Origin: Sideroxydans sp.
GTDB lineage: Bacteria > Pseudomonadota > Gammaproteobacteria > Burkholderiales > Gallionellaceae
Length of the DNA stretch: 52,040 nucleotides
Direction: 5' to 3'
Assembly: GCA_027310725.1 (NCBI GenBank)
Contig: DAIDAG010000074.1
Location: 1-52,040 of the forward strand
The notes below the pieces were generated by a model that saw only the letters and a list, made by a program, of their open reading frames with translations, was not told where the DNA came from and did not search any database. This document shows, piece by piece, positions 9,750-18,345 of this stretch. The stretch's first letter is position 1. Every line of letters begins with the position of its first letter. Both the position numbers and the translations under genes were made by a program.

Positions 9750-10463
9750 TCAGAAATTGTAAATTCCACCCAGGGAAATCATCCGCATGCCTATTCCGGA
9801 AACAAGCTCCCCCAGATCCTCATATTGCATACGTATGACGATTCCGTTTCCAACGTTGTACTGCCCGCCGATGCCATACAACCGGTTGGACTTCGAACCG
9901 CTTATCGAGGGTAGCGGGTTGCCGGAATTGTCAGTTGAAGAGTAGTTCATGGAGTTTCTGTCCAGCCCGAGCCTGAGGGAAACGGAAGCGGCATCGTTGA
10001 TTGGAAAGGATCCCACGGCAGCAATTTGCAGCGAGTTCGTGTCGAAAGAGTAAGACGCAAGCGTTACAGGGTATCCGTAACCATACCCGTAGCCATAACC
10101 ATAACCTCCGTAGCCATAGCCGTAACCTCCGTAACCACATCCTCCATAATCGCAGTTGTTGCTCGAACTCGACAGCATCGCGTAGCCGGCTTCAACTGCG
10201 AACATGGATGTGATGTTGTAGCCCCCGACAATGCGAAGACCGGCGGTGCTGGGATAAGTCGAGCCGCCGAATGTGGCGGAGGCCAGATCCATTCCGGCAT
10301 AAAACTTTCCGGAAACGTCGCTTGAATCCGACGAGCCGTAAAAGTCGTTTTCAAACTCATCCGCAATGGCGTGGCCAGTCATCAATGCAGACAGCAGTGC
10401 AATCGTCACAAGATTTTTCACATTGCTCCTGTTGTTTGGCATTACTGTTAAAGAAACGCTCAT
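9750..10463 (-). CDS. exported beta-barrel-like protein with Gly-Tyr repeat
   Basis: I do not recognise a named family. The N-terminus is a signal peptide (KNLVTIALLSALMTGHAIA then DEFEND). The body has alternating beta-strand pattern typical of small OmpA/OmpW-like porin barrels (FYAGMDLASATFGG, LRIVGGYNITSMFAVEAGYAML, LYGIGGQYNVG), and the protein ends in a terminal Phe (GGIYNF), as outer-membrane barrels do. Inserted near residue 105 is a low-complexity stretch of GYG repeats. The upstream PepSY-like gene overlaps it in an ATGA arrangement at 10460-10463, so the start at 10463 is favoured; MPNNRSN at 10442 is a second candidate closer to the signal peptide. Confidence 0.7.
   Translation of the reverse strand: MSVSLTVMPNNRSNVKNLVTIALLSALMTGHAIADEFENDFYGSSDSSDVSGKFYAGMDLASATFGGSTYPSTAGLRIVGGYNITSMFAVEAGYAMLSSSSNNCDYGGCGYGGYGYGYGGYGYGYGYGYGYPVTLASYSFDTNSLQIAAVGSFPINDAASVSLRLGLDRNSMNYSSTDNSGNPLPSISGSKSNRLYGIGGQYNVGNGIVIRMQYEDLGELVSGIGMRMISLGGIYNF
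10072..10150 (-). repeat. Gly-Tyr codon repeat within the barrel gene
   Basis: A short tandem array of 6-base GGT/C-TAT/C units with interspersed GGA/GGT codons encodes the run of Gly-Tyr dipeptides. Such arrays change length by slippage. It sits where a surface loop of the barrel would be expected, which is inference. Confidence 0.7.
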
Positions 10464-10741
10464 GATAAAAGTACGCGTCCGGTATCGGAATCAACCAGCA
10501 CTTCCCTGATGGCGGCGCCATGCCTGATTTCGATCAGATAGGCAGTTCTGCCCGCCATCAATTCGGGTTTGCCATTGCGCGGAGAGGCTTTGGAAGCTGT
10601 TCTTTCTGCGGCTGTTACGAGTGCGACCCTGTTCCTGGAAAAAACATTGTCTTCGATCCTGGAATTTCCGTCGACAAAACCGATTGCGGCCGTCAGGGCA
10701 ATGATTCGCGCTGCTTCTAATGAAATTCTCAGTCGTGTCAT
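10460..10741 (-). CDS. small exported PepSY-like protein
   Basis: A 93-residue protein with a probable N-terminal signal or anchor (RIIALTAAIGF) and a C-terminal segment AYLIEIRHGAAIREVLVDSDTGRVL. This resembles one PepSY repeat, a domain that in other proteins inhibits proteases or binds ligand in the periplasm. The match is from pattern recognition only. I chose the ATG at 10741 because GGAGG lies 7 bases upstream; the longer in-frame start at 10783 lacks support. Its stop overlaps the start of the barrel gene (ATGA), implying co-translation. Confidence 0.6.
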   Translation of the reverse strand: MTRLRISLEAARIIALTAAIGFVDGNSRIEDNVFSRNRVALVTAAERTASKASPRNGKPELMAGRTAYLIEIRHGAAIREVLVDSDTGRVLLS

Positions 10742-11070
10742 GGTTTGCCTCCAGACGAAAAGATGGATGCTGCGCCGACACAACAGCGCACATTGGCAAT
10801 TCGGGGATGTGCATGGTTGGTGGCGTTTTCATTTGGCTTTTCCGGATCCGTTCATTGTTCATTTAAGCATGGCCGCATGACCGAAATGCATTAATAAAAA
10901 TTCATTTTCAAGCGCAGTTACACAGGCTGGACAAAGCAAGAATTTGAAAGCGGAAAGCATTGCATGTTCTTGAGAGAGTTTCAGCATGAGCTCTCTCTCG
11001 GTCGTCTTTCCAGCGGAGATGTGCCGCATTGAAGTAGAATCGCAACCGATCCCGACGTGAACAATTTGCC
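10742..11070. other. divergent intergenic region
   Basis: About 330 bases between the PepSY gene and the divergent dioxygenase gene. It contains the second copy of the shared element (10864-10908) and a small hairpin (GAGAGAG at 10972-10978 with CTCTCTC at 10991-10997) without a T-run. No gene is seen. Confidence 0.5.
10864..10908 (-). promoter_or_regulatory. shared upstream element, copy 2 (PepSY-barrel side)
   Basis: Read on the minus strand it has AAAATGAATTTTTATTAAT, a 7-base spacer, GGTCATGCGG, two bases and ATGCTTA, matching the copy at 9577-9619. It lies about 125 bases upstream of the PepSY gene and in the same orientation as it. A common regulator or promoter type is plausible but unproven. 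Confidence 0.4.
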
Positions 11071-11823
11071 ATGACTGCCGCCAATCTCGCCCCCGCCTAT
11101 ACCGATCCCTCCCATCTTGCCGATGCCGTGAAAAGCCACGGTTTTGGGGTACTGAGTCCGTCAGGACTGTCGACTTTTCTGGATATTCCGTTGTCGGCGC
11201 TGGATGCGCTGAAATCGGACTGGAACGATCTGCCTCCGGATAACTTCCTCAAGGACGGCGGGCATTATCGCCGTCGCAGACATTCCAGTTTCATCGTGAA
11301 CGGCCGGGAGATAAAGCAGGTCGCGCATCGGGCGCATTACCAGCCGCTGGAATACAACGCGCTGCACGGCGGCATGCTGCGCATGTTCGAGCCGGTGAAA
11401 CCCGGTTTTGTGGCACAACCGGTGATCTCGAAACTGTTGCTGGAGATCGCTCAAGTGTGCACCGCGGTCAAAGGCGAACATCCCTGGCATGTGGAGCTGC
11501 ACCAGTTTCGCATCGACACCAGCAATGGCATCGGACGCCCGACGCCGGAGGGTGCGCACCGGGACGGCACGGATTTTGTGGCCATCCTGTTTGCGGGGCG
11601 CGAGAACATTCGCGGCGGCGAAAGCCGCATCTTCGAATTCAACGGGCGCCATGGGCAGCGCTTCACCCTGAGCGAGAAGTGGACATTGCTGCTGCTCGAC
11701 GATCAGCGCGTCATGCACGAGTCGACGCCTATCCAGCCCATGGGTGAAGGCGGGCATCGTGATACGCTGGTGCTGACGTTCCGGGCGGGAGGTTTTCTGG
11801 AGCCCGGCAATCTGACTGGATAG
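11071..11823 (+). CDS. 2OG-Fe(II) dioxygenase family protein (PF10014-like)
   Basis: Probably a non-heme iron, 2-oxoglutarate-dependent oxygenase. The likely metal ligands are visible: His and Asp in AHRDGTDFV (about residue 165) and a distal His in DDQRVMHESTPI, followed by an Arg in HRDTLVLTFR that would bind 2-oxoglutarate. The 250-residue length and the sequence ELHQFRID resemble the family that includes the Bacillus isoleucine 4-hydroxylase. The substrate, perhaps a free amino acid, is inference. The alanine dehydrogenase gene begins 10 bases downstream, hinting at an amino-acid-related role. The ribosome site upstream of 11071 is weak. Confidence 0.75.
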   Translation: MTAANLAPAYTDPSHLADAVKSHGFGVLSPSGLSTFLDIPLSALDALKSDWNDLPPDNFLKDGGHYRRRRHSSFIVNGREIKQVAHRAHYQPLEYNALHGGMLRMFEPVKPGFVAQPVISKLLLEIAQVCTAVKGEHPWHVELHQFRIDTSNGIGRPTPEGAHRDGTDFVAILFAGRENIRGGESRIFEFNGRHGQRFTLSEKWTLLLLDDQRVMHESTPIQPMGEGGHRDTLVLTFRAGGFLEPGNLTG

Positions 11824-11833
11824 GAGGACGGTG

Positions 11834-12946
11834 ATGAAGATAGGCGTTCCCAAGGAAGTGAAACCTGACGAGTACCGGGTCGCGCTGGTACCGGCCGGCG
11901 CTGCCGCGCTGGTGGCGGAAGGACATTCGGTCTATGTCGAGCGCGGTGCCGGGCTGGGCAGTTCTTTTAGCGACGAGCAGTATTCGGCCGCGGGCGCGGT
12001 TGTCGTCGCGGATGCCGCGGCCGTCTGGGCGGCAGCGGACATCGTCGTCAAGGTCAAGGAACCCATCCGCCAGGAGTGGCAGCACATCCGGGCGGGACAA
12101 ACGATCTTCACCTATTTTCATTTCGCTGCCGATCGCGAACTGACGCAGGCGCATCTCGATTCCGGAGCAACCTGCATCGCATACGAAACGGTGCAGTTGG
12201 CCGACGGCGAACTGCCTTTGCTCACGCCGATGTCGGAAGTGGCCGGATGCATGGCGGTACAGGAAGGGGCCAAGTATCTGGAGAAGTTCTACGGCGGGCG
12301 CGGCGTGCTTCTTGGCGGAGTCCCCGGCGTGCCTCCTGCGCATGTGGTGGTGATCGGCGGCGGCGTGGTCGGCAGCAATGCCGCGAGAACGGCGGCCGGC
12401 CTCGGCGCTCAGGTCACCATTCTGGATCTGTCGCTGGAGCGACTGCGTTATCTCAGCGAAGTGTTGCCGGCGAATGTGCAGACGCTGTATTCGAATCGCC
12501 ACAATCTGCTGGAACAGATCGCCACGGCCGACCTGATCATCGGCGGTGTGCTCATCCCCGGGGCGGCTGCGCCGAAATTGATACTCCGCGAAGACCTGAA
12601 GACGATGCGCGAAGGTTCGGTCATCGTGGATGTGGCGGTGGATCAGGGCGGCTGCGTCGAGACGACGCGCCCCACCACGCATCATGACCCGATCTACATC
12701 GTTGACGGTGTGGTGCATTACGCCGTGGCGAACATGCCGGGCGGGGTGCCGCGCACGTCCACCCTCGCGCTCACCAACTCGACATTCCCCTACCTGCGGC
12801 AACTGGCCGGAAAGGGCTGGCAGCAGGCGCTGCGCGACAGCATCCCTTTGCGCCGCGGATTGAATGTCGTGGATGGCAAGATCAGCTATCGGGCGGTGGC
12901 CGACTCTTTCGGCATGCCTTATGCTGCCGCGGACGGTTTTCTCTAG
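11834..12946 (+). CDS. ald: alanine dehydrogenase
   Basis: Reversibly deaminates L-alanine to pyruvate and ammonia with NAD+. The protein begins KIGVPKEVKPDEYRVALVPAG, the family signature with substrate-binding Arg and Lys. It continues with the catalytic-His region TYFHFAADREL and the Rossmann motif GGGVVGSNAARTAAGLGA (about residue 175), then VIVDVAVDQGGCVETT. The 370-residue length is standard. I prefer the ATG at 11834 over the GTG at 11831 because it gives better spacing to GGAGG at 11823-11827. That ribosome site overlaps the stop of the dioxygenase gene, so the two are likely co-transcribed. Confidence 0.95.
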   Translation: MKIGVPKEVKPDEYRVALVPAGAAALVAEGHSVYVERGAGLGSSFSDEQYSAAGAVVVADAAAVWAAADIVVKVKEPIRQEWQHIRAGQTIFTYFHFAADRELTQAHLDSGATCIAYETVQLADGELPLLTPMSEVAGCMAVQEGAKYLEKFYGGRGVLLGGVPGVPPAHVVVIGGGVVGSNAARTAAGLGAQVTILDLSLERLRYLSEVLPANVQTLYSNRHNLLEQIATADLIIGGVLIPGAAAPKLILREDLKTMREGSVIVDVAVDQGGCVETTRPTTHHDPIYIVDGVVHYAVANMPGGVPRTSTLALTNSTFPYLRQLAGKGWQQALRDSIPLRRGLNVVDGKISYRAVADSFGMPYAAADGFL

Positions 12947-13124
12947 CGCGTATGTGCGAAGCCCTTGGGATGCACGGCAGTCGAACCTGACGGTGGTGCC
13001 GTTTCAAGTTCGGGGTCCAGGCCAATAGAGAAGCCGGTTCTAAGCTTATAACAATAGACCAGTTCATAAACCGGCGTGGCTTGGTTAAACTTCAGCCATC
13101 GAAGATCATCCCGGGTAAAGAATC

Positions 13125-14099
13125 ATGACGAACAATTTTGCAGATAACTCGTTGTCCATCGGCCATACGCCGCTCGTCCGGCTGAATCGTGTCGGCGACG
13201 GAGCCGGGGCGACCATTCTGGCCAAGATCGAAGGGCGCAATCCTGCGTATTCGGTCAAGGACCGCATCGGCGTGGCCATGATCGACGATGCCGAGAAGCG
13301 CGGCCTGTTGGGTGCCGGCAAGGAGATCGTGGAACCCACCAGCGGAAATACCGGCATCGCGCTGGCCTTCGTGGCGGCCGCGAGGGGAATACCGCTCACG
13401 CTGACCATGCCGGAGACCATGAGCATAGAGCGACGCAAGTTGCTGGTCGCCTATGGGGCGAAACTGGTGCTGACCGAAGGTGCCAAGGGCATGAGCGGCG
13501 CGGTTGCCAAGGCCAAGGAGATCGCTGCTTCCGATTCGAAGTATGTACTGCTGCAGCAGTTCGAGAATCCGGCCAACCCGGCCATCCATGAAGCGACGAC
13601 CGGTCCCGAGATATGGAACGACACGGACGGCAAGGTCGATATCTTCATTTCAGGTGTCGGCACGGGCGGGACCATCACCGGCGTGTCGCGTTACATCAAG
13701 CAGACGCGCGGCAAGGCGATCAGGTCGGTGGCGGTGGAACCTTCGGCCAGCCCGATCCTGACGCAGAAACGTGCGGGTCAGGAGCTCAAACCCGGACCGC
13801 ACAAGATACAGGGTATCGGCGCGGGTTTTGTGCCCGGCGCGCTGGACCTGTCGCTGGTGGATGATATCGAGCAGGTGAGCAATGAAGACGCGGTGCTGTA
13901 CGCGCGCCGTCTGGCACGGGAGGAAGGCATCATCTCCGGCATCTCCAGCGGCGCGGCGGTGGCAGTTGCTGTGCGTCTGGCCCGGAAGACCGAGAATGCA
14001 GGCAAGACCATCGTCGTGATATTGCCCGATTCGGGCGAGCGTTACCTCAGTTCCATTCTGTTCGAGGGATTGTTCGACGCATCGGGCATCGCGATCTAG
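13125..14099 (+). CDS. cysK: cysteine synthase A (O-acetylserine sulfhydrylase)
   Basis: Makes L-cysteine from O-acetylserine and sulfide with pyridoxal phosphate. The PLP lysine is in [11 protein letters not shown] (about residue 45), the substrate loop is [11 protein letters not shown], the phosphate loop is [11 protein letters not shown], and [11 protein letters not shown] closes the protein. The 324-residue length is usual for CysK. A 178-base gap after ald suggests its own promoter, and a strong terminator follows it, so it is probably transcribed alone or only partly with cysM. Confidence 0.95.
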   Translation: MTNNFADNSLSIGHTPLVRLNRVGDGAGATILAKIEGRNPAYSVKDRIGVAMIDDAEKRGLLGAGKEIVEPTSGNTGIALAFVAAARGIPLTLTMPETMSIERRKLLVAYGAKLVLTEGAKGMSGAVAKAKEIAASDSKYVLLQQFENPANPAIHEATTGPEIWNDTDGKVDIFISGVGTGGTITGVSRYIKQTRGKAIRSVAVEPSASPILTQKRAGQELKPGPHKIQGIGAGFVPGALDLSLVDDIEQVSNEDAVLYARRLAREEGIISGISSGAAVAVAVRLARKTENAGKTIVVILPDSGERYLSSILFEGLFDASGIAI

Positions 14100-14117
14100 C
14101 CAGATATTGCAGTGCAA

Positions 14118-14158
14118 AAGGGAACGCCAGCATTTATCATGCTGGCGTTCCCTTTTTT
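14118..14158 (+). terminator. intrinsic terminator after cysK
   Basis: A perfect 15-base-pair stem (AAGGGAACGCCAGCA at 14118-14132 with its complement at 14140-14154), a 7-base loop and a T-run. It sits between the cysK stop and the cysM start, only 12 bases before cysM, so it would separate or attenuate the two cysteine synthase genes. Confidence 0.9.
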
Positions 14159-14169
14159 CAGGACCGAAC

Positions 14170-15057
14170 ATGTACAAGACGCTGGACGACCATGTAGGCA
14201 ATACGCCGCTGGTCAGACTCAAACGCATCCCGGGCGATACCACGAATATCGTGCTTGCAAAACTGGAAGGGAACAACCCTGCCGGTTCGGTGAAGGACAG
14301 GCCTGCACTTTCCATGATCCGACGAGCCGAAGAGCGCGGCGACATCAAACCGGGCGATACGCTGATCGAAGCGACCAGCGGCAATACCGGCATCGCACTG
14401 GCGATGGCGGCGGCGATGCGCGGATACAAAATGATCCTTGTGATGCCGGAGAACCAGACCATGGAGCGGCGCCAGACCATGCGCGCGTTCGGCGCGGAAC
14501 TGGTCCTCACGCCGAAAGCGGGCAGCATGGAACTGGCACGCGACACGGCGGAAAAACTTCGCGACTCGGGCAAGGGCATCATCCTCGACCAGTTCGCCAA
14601 CCCGGATAATCCGCTGGCGCATTACGAAGGTACCGCGCCGGAGATATGGCGCGACACGCAGGGCGGCATAACGCATTTCGTGAGCAGCATGGGTACGACC
14701 GGCACCATCATGGGGTGTTCGCGATTCTTCAAGGAAAAGAATCCCGCCATCCAGGTCATCGGCGCGCAGCCGGAGGAGGGGGCGCAGATTCCCGGCATCC
14801 GCAAATGGCCCGAGGCTTACCTGCCCAGGATATACAACCCGCAGAACGTGGACAGGCTGGAGTATGTCGGGCAACGGGATGCCGAAGAGATGACGCGCCG
14901 CCTGGCGCGCGAAGAGGGTATCTTCTGCGGCATATCGTCGGGTGGCGCGTTGAGTGTGGCCCTGCGTATCTCGCAACAGGTGCGGAACGCAACCATCGTG
15001 TTCATCGTCTGCGATCGCGGCGACCGTTATCTTTCCACCGGGGTATTTCCTGCCTGA
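14170..15057 (+). CDS. cysM: cysteine synthase B
   Basis: PLP-dependent sulfhydrylase making cysteine (or S-sulfocysteine from thiosulfate) from O-acetylserine. Key motifs are NPAGSVKDRPA with the PLP lysine, [28 protein letters not shown] and CDRGDRYLSTGVF. At 295 residues it is the shorter CysM type, and SGGALSVAL near the C-terminus fits this. I chose the ATG at 14170 (MYKTLDDHVGNTPL); the open frame extends upstream through the terminator stem but without homology there. The exported-protein gene begins 5 bases after the stop. Confidence 0.94.
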   Translation: MYKTLDDHVGNTPLVRLKRIPGDTTNIVLAKLEGNNPAGSVKDRPALSMIRRAEERGDIKPGDTLIEATSGNTGIALAMAAAMRGYKMILVMPENQTMERRQTMRAFGAELVLTPKAGSMELARDTAEKLRDSGKGIILDQFANPDNPLAHYEGTAPEIWRDTQGGITHFVSSMGTTGTIMGCSRFFKEKNPAIQVIGAQPEEGAQIPGIRKWPEAYLPRIYNPQNVDRLEYVGQRDAEEMTRRLAREEGIFCGISSGGALSVALRISQQVRNATIVFIVCDRGDRYLSTGVFPA

Positions 15058-15062
15058 GGCGC

Positions 15063-16115
15063 ATGACGTTCCTGTCCGCACGAATTTCTCGAACATTGGC
15101 GTGCATTTCTTTGGCCGCCGCTCTCTGGACTCCGCCGACTGCATTTGGCGAAGAGATGGCAGGTCCGATGCCCGAGATGGTGGGGCCGATGCCCGAAATG
15201 GTCGGGCCGCCCGCGCCGCCCGTGGTCCCAGAAGATGCCCCGAATGTGCTGGATACACCGCGTAACTATCTGTCGGGGAAGCTTGTCGGACTGGTCAGTA
15301 ACATCGATCGCTTCTTTGGCGATGACCGCCATTATCAGGAGAGCAACGACAGCACATTCCTGATGAATGTCAATCGAGTGATGGGATACAGTCCCCAGCA
15401 ACAATCCCTGTTGTCGGTCATGGCCAATGTGCATCTACCCATTGCAGAACAGAAACTGCACTTGTTGCTGGAAACGAACCCGGACAAGAACGCAGTCGTC
15501 GACCCAACGCAGATACTGCAACAGCCGCAGCAACCCAACCAACCGGCATCACAACAGCAGAGTTTCGGTGCGGCGTTGCGGTTCATGCAGCAGGAAGCCC
15601 AGCATTGGCATCTGAGCGCGGATGGGGGACTCAAATTCCAGGGATTGGGCACGACTCCTTTTGCGCGTGCACGGGGCAGCTGGGAAGGGGCGCCGCTGGA
15701 ACAATGGCACGCAAAGCTGGCGGAGACTACCTTCTGGTTCAACACCATCGGTGTCGGCGAGACAACACAGCTGGATATCGAGCATACCTTCAGCGAGAGC
15801 GTGCTGTTTCGTGCCACCAGCGTTGCCAATTGGCTCAAGAACACACAGAACTTCGACCTGCGGCAGGACTTGTCGGTATTTGACACCCTGGACGAGCGCA
15901 CTGCCGTGATGTACCAGGCCAGTGCGATCGGCGTAAGCCAGCCGATAACGCAGGTCGTGGACTATGTCGTCCTGATGCAATATCGCTATCGATTGCATCG
16001 GAATTGGATGTTCCTGGATTTGAGCCCGCAGCTGCATTTCCCCCGGGAAAGGGCATTCCGGCTCAGTCCACAGTTGGCTTTGCGGCTGGAGATCATGTTC
16101 GACGAAGTGAAGTGA
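15063..16115 (+). CDS. exported protein of unknown function with PMPEMVG repeat
   Basis: I do not recognise the family. The N-terminus is a good signal peptide (SRTLACISLAAALWTPPTAFG). A short direct repeat follows (GPMPEMV twice, then GPPAPPVVPE), and then roughly 300 residues with alternating hydrophobic pattern and aromatic residues (FFGDDRHYQES, ADGGLKFQGLGTTPFARARGSW, MQYRYRLHRNWMFLDLSPQL). This suggests an outer-membrane or periplasmic beta-rich protein. A Gln/Pro-rich linker lies near residue 155. The ATG at 15063 is 5 bases after cysM, so it is probably co-transcribed with it. There is no evidence for a role in sulfur metabolism beyond position. Confidence 0.7.
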   Translation: MTFLSARISRTLACISLAAALWTPPTAFGEEMAGPMPEMVGPMPEMVGPPAPPVVPEDAPNVLDTPRNYLSGKLVGLVSNIDRFFGDDRHYQESNDSTFLMNVNRVMGYSPQQQSLLSVMANVHLPIAEQKLHLLLETNPDKNAVVDPTQILQQPQQPNQPASQQQSFGAALRFMQQEAQHWHLSADGGLKFQGLGTTPFARARGSWEGAPLEQWHAKLAETTFWFNTIGVGETTQLDIEHTFSESVLFRATSVANWLKNTQNFDLRQDLSVFDTLDERTAVMYQASAIGVSQPITQVVDYVVLMQYRYRLHRNWMFLDLSPQLHFPRERAFRLSPQLALRLEIMFDEVK

Positions 16116-16146
16116 GACTGCGTTATTGATCCGTTGTGCGCGCCGG

Positions 16147-16674
16147 TCAATGCGTGAATAACGCTGCCGAGGCTGGCTTCTGGGCCATCGCCTGTTCGAT
16201 ATCGGTTTGCGTCAGCGGTCCGTCATGGTGGCCGACAAGTTTGCCTGAGGGGGCGTAGAGGAAGCTGGTCGGCATGCCTTTCATTTCGCCGAAATCGCTG
16301 GCGATGTCTTCGTTTCCCAGCACGATGGGATAGGAGACGGATGTTGAGCGGACCGCATCCAAGACTTCCTGCTTCTTCCGGTACAGCACCGCGACCCCGA
16401 TCACCAGCATGTCCTTATGCTGTTTCTGCAAGGCATCAAGGCTCGGCATTTCCCGAAGGCAAGGCTCGCACCACGGTGCCCAGAAATTGACCAGCACCCA
16501 TTTGCCTTTTTGTTCGGAGAGCTTGTAGTGCGTTCCGTCCTTGTCCTTCAGATTCCAGTCATCCGCCAGGGCAATGTGCGCCGAAAACAGAGCAAGAAGA
16601 AACGCCAGTAGAACTTCTTTCCATTGGGTCGACAGTTTTCGATTTGCTTGCACGTTCACTTGTGGCACCGTCAT
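16147..16674 (-). CDS. TlpA/ResA-type periplasmic thiol-disulfide oxidoreductase
   Basis: A thioredoxin-fold protein, probably periplasmic and membrane-anchored by its N-terminal hydrophobic segment (VLLAFLLALFSAHIALA). The active site is FWAPWCEPC (about residue 75), with the cis-Pro region KGMPTSFLYAPSGKL. The 175-residue length is typical of the TlpA/ResA/DsbE group, which reduces disulfides during cytochrome c or metalloprotein maturation. It begins 15 bases after the barrel protein gene on the same strand, so that protein, which carries its own CxxC, is a plausible partner (inference). Confidence 0.85.
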   Translation of the reverse strand: MTVPQVNVQANRKLSTQWKEVLLAFLLALFSAHIALADDWNLKDKDGTHYKLSEQKGKWVLVNFWAPWCEPCLREMPSLDALQKQHKDMLVIGVAVLYRKKQEVLDAVRSTSVSYPIVLGNEDIASDFGEMKGMPTSFLYAPSGKLVGHHDGPLTQTDIEQAMAQKPASAALFTH

Positions 16675-16689
16675 TTGATTGCACTGTGG

Positions 16690-17742
16690 TTAGAACGATT
16701 GTCGCACACCCGCGGTCAGGGTGTAGCCCGGGGTCAGCTGGAGCGAATTGACGTTCTGGTAAATCGGGATCTGGACAAATCCGTAGACCGAGGCGCCGCC
16801 GCCGACACGCACCGACACGCCGGGTGCCAGATAAGCCAGCGTACCGCCCGTGACAGGAACGCCGGTGACCGGATCGATCGGCACTGTCACCGGCGTTCCG
16901 GTGTCCGCCTGGCGCCTGATGACGTTCAACTGCAGCATGGGCGATATCTTCGCACCGAATCCTGCATAGCGGATACCGGTATTCAGCAAATAGGCATCGC
17001 CGGGGCGATAGTCCTGGTTGCCCAGCGCCTGTTTGGTTGCCACCGCATGCTGCACGGTCCCCTGCAGGAACCAGCCGTAGGTATCGATGCTACCCGTGGT
17101 ATAGCCCCCCAGAATGATGTCCGTGGAGCCGGTGCCGATCTGCAGTGCGGCATCCAGAGGCGTGCCGGCCGCGGTTCCGGAGTCGAAATTCTTGCTGGTG
17201 CTCCCGGTGGGCAGCTTGATACCGGCGATGATGCCGGAGGATCGTTCGTCGGAGAACCCGGTATAACGGCCAACGACCCGGACATCACCGATACCGGCAT
17301 CCGACGAGGTGGAATAGCTGGAACCCAAAGGAGCAGTGGCGCCGAAGGTGCCATGGGAGCGCATCACATAGGGAAGCATGACGCCCACGCCCCAGGTATC
17401 CTCGTTATAGATCAGCGAGGCCGTCACCGTCTGCGTCCTGGTGTAATCCTCGACTTCCTCGCCCGCGGCCAACTGGCTATTGATCAGGGCGGGTGATGCG
17501 GCACTTGTGCCGTAGCGTTGCCTGTTCTGGTTGAGATAGTCGTAGGAAACATCGGCAGTGAAGCCGGGTTTGCTGGAGATGCCCTGGGATTCCCAGTCTT
17601 TGGACAGGGTGTCTCCGCAGGCGGCACAGGCAAACACATCCGCGCTCGAAAGCAGAGCGGAAATCCCAAGCACGATCCCAAGCGCTGAATGTAACTCTTT
17701 GCGAGAGGAATTTTTTGTTGCGGTCGCGTGCAACTGTTGCAT
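16690..17742 (-). CDS. outer-membrane beta-barrel protein with N-terminal CAAC motif
   Basis: A 350-residue exported protein. After the signal peptide (LGIVLGISALLSSADVFA) the mature protein starts CAACGDTLSKDWESQG, a CxxC pair just before the barrel. The rest consists of amphipathic strands (FTADVSYDYLNQNRQRYG, WGVGVMLPYVMRSHG, IILGGYTTGSIDTYGWFLQG) and ends LTAGVRQSF with a C-terminal Phe, as outer-membrane transporters do. I chose the ATG at 17742 because a GGAG site lies 6 bases upstream. The function is unknown; a metal- or redox-linked role is suggested by the CxxC and by the TlpA gene downstream. Confidence 0.75.
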   Translation of the reverse strand: MQQLHATATKNSSRKELHSALGIVLGISALLSSADVFACAACGDTLSKDWESQGISSKPGFTADVSYDYLNQNRQRYGTSAASPALINSQLAAGEEVEDYTRTQTVTASLIYNEDTWGVGVMLPYVMRSHGTFGATAPLGSSYSTSSDAGIGDVRVVGRYTGFSDERSSGIIAGIKLPTGSTSKNFDSGTAAGTPLDAALQIGTGSTDIILGGYTTGSIDTYGWFLQGTVQHAVATKQALGNQDYRPGDAYLLNTGIRYAGFGAKISPMLQLNVIRRQADTGTPVTVPIDPVTGVPVTGGTLAYLAPGVSVRVGGGASVYGFVQIPIYQNVNSLQLTPGYTLTAGVRQSF

Positions 17743-18345
17743 GCCGAACTCCCTTGTTTTTATTTTATAGATTGAGTGAGGTTTCCCACCCGGGGAATTA
17801 TAGAAGTTCATCTTCCGGCAGAGGTGCGACATATTGTCGCAGGGAGATACCGTGCCGGGTCGGCTTGATCCCGAAAGCGGTTTTGACCGGCACTGAACGA
17901 ATATCTCACGATGAATACAGCCGGAACGTCAATCGCACCTTGAAAAAATACAAAGTTTCAAATCCCATTCTTGCGTCGAGGTTTATAAGATCGTCATCGC
18001 GATGGTGCGGATTGTGAAAAGAGCGTTAACAAGATGTATGCAAACATCCCGGACACGATAAGCAAGGCTGTTGTCATGATATGGCTTGCTGCATGGTGCT
18101 CCGCCAAGTGTGCAGTCTGCAGTGCGCATCGAACCTTTGCACCGACAGTGTTTGTTGCGTCGTCACTCAAGTCATTTGAATCTCCCGCAGCCATGACACG
18201 CCATTCTGTCGCCGGAAAGAGTGATGCGGCGCGATCTTTTGGACAAAGCGGTGAATAGCACATGTGAGAAATATTTTTGTATTAATATTGGCGGGTCTCA
18301 AGGGGGACGGTTAAGTCGAAATAAAATTCGACACTGGGGAGATTC
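17743..18345. other. 600-base divergent intergenic region
   Basis: This must hold the promoters of the barrel-TlpA pair (minus) and of the heme sensor-kinase pair (plus). An 89-codon open frame on the minus strand (17994-18263) and a 74-codon one on the plus strand (18034-18258) overlap each other. Neither has a convincing ribosome site or family, so I treat the region as non-coding. Confidence 0.4.

Noticed and set aside
10972..10997. GAGAGAG/CTCTCTC hairpin as a terminator
   Set aside because: No T-run follows on either strand and it lies in a divergent promoter region.
17994..18263. 89-codon minus-strand frame with a hydrophobic C-terminal segment
   Set aside because: Overlaps a 74-codon plus-strand frame, and neither has a good ribosome site or recognised product; kept as intergenic.
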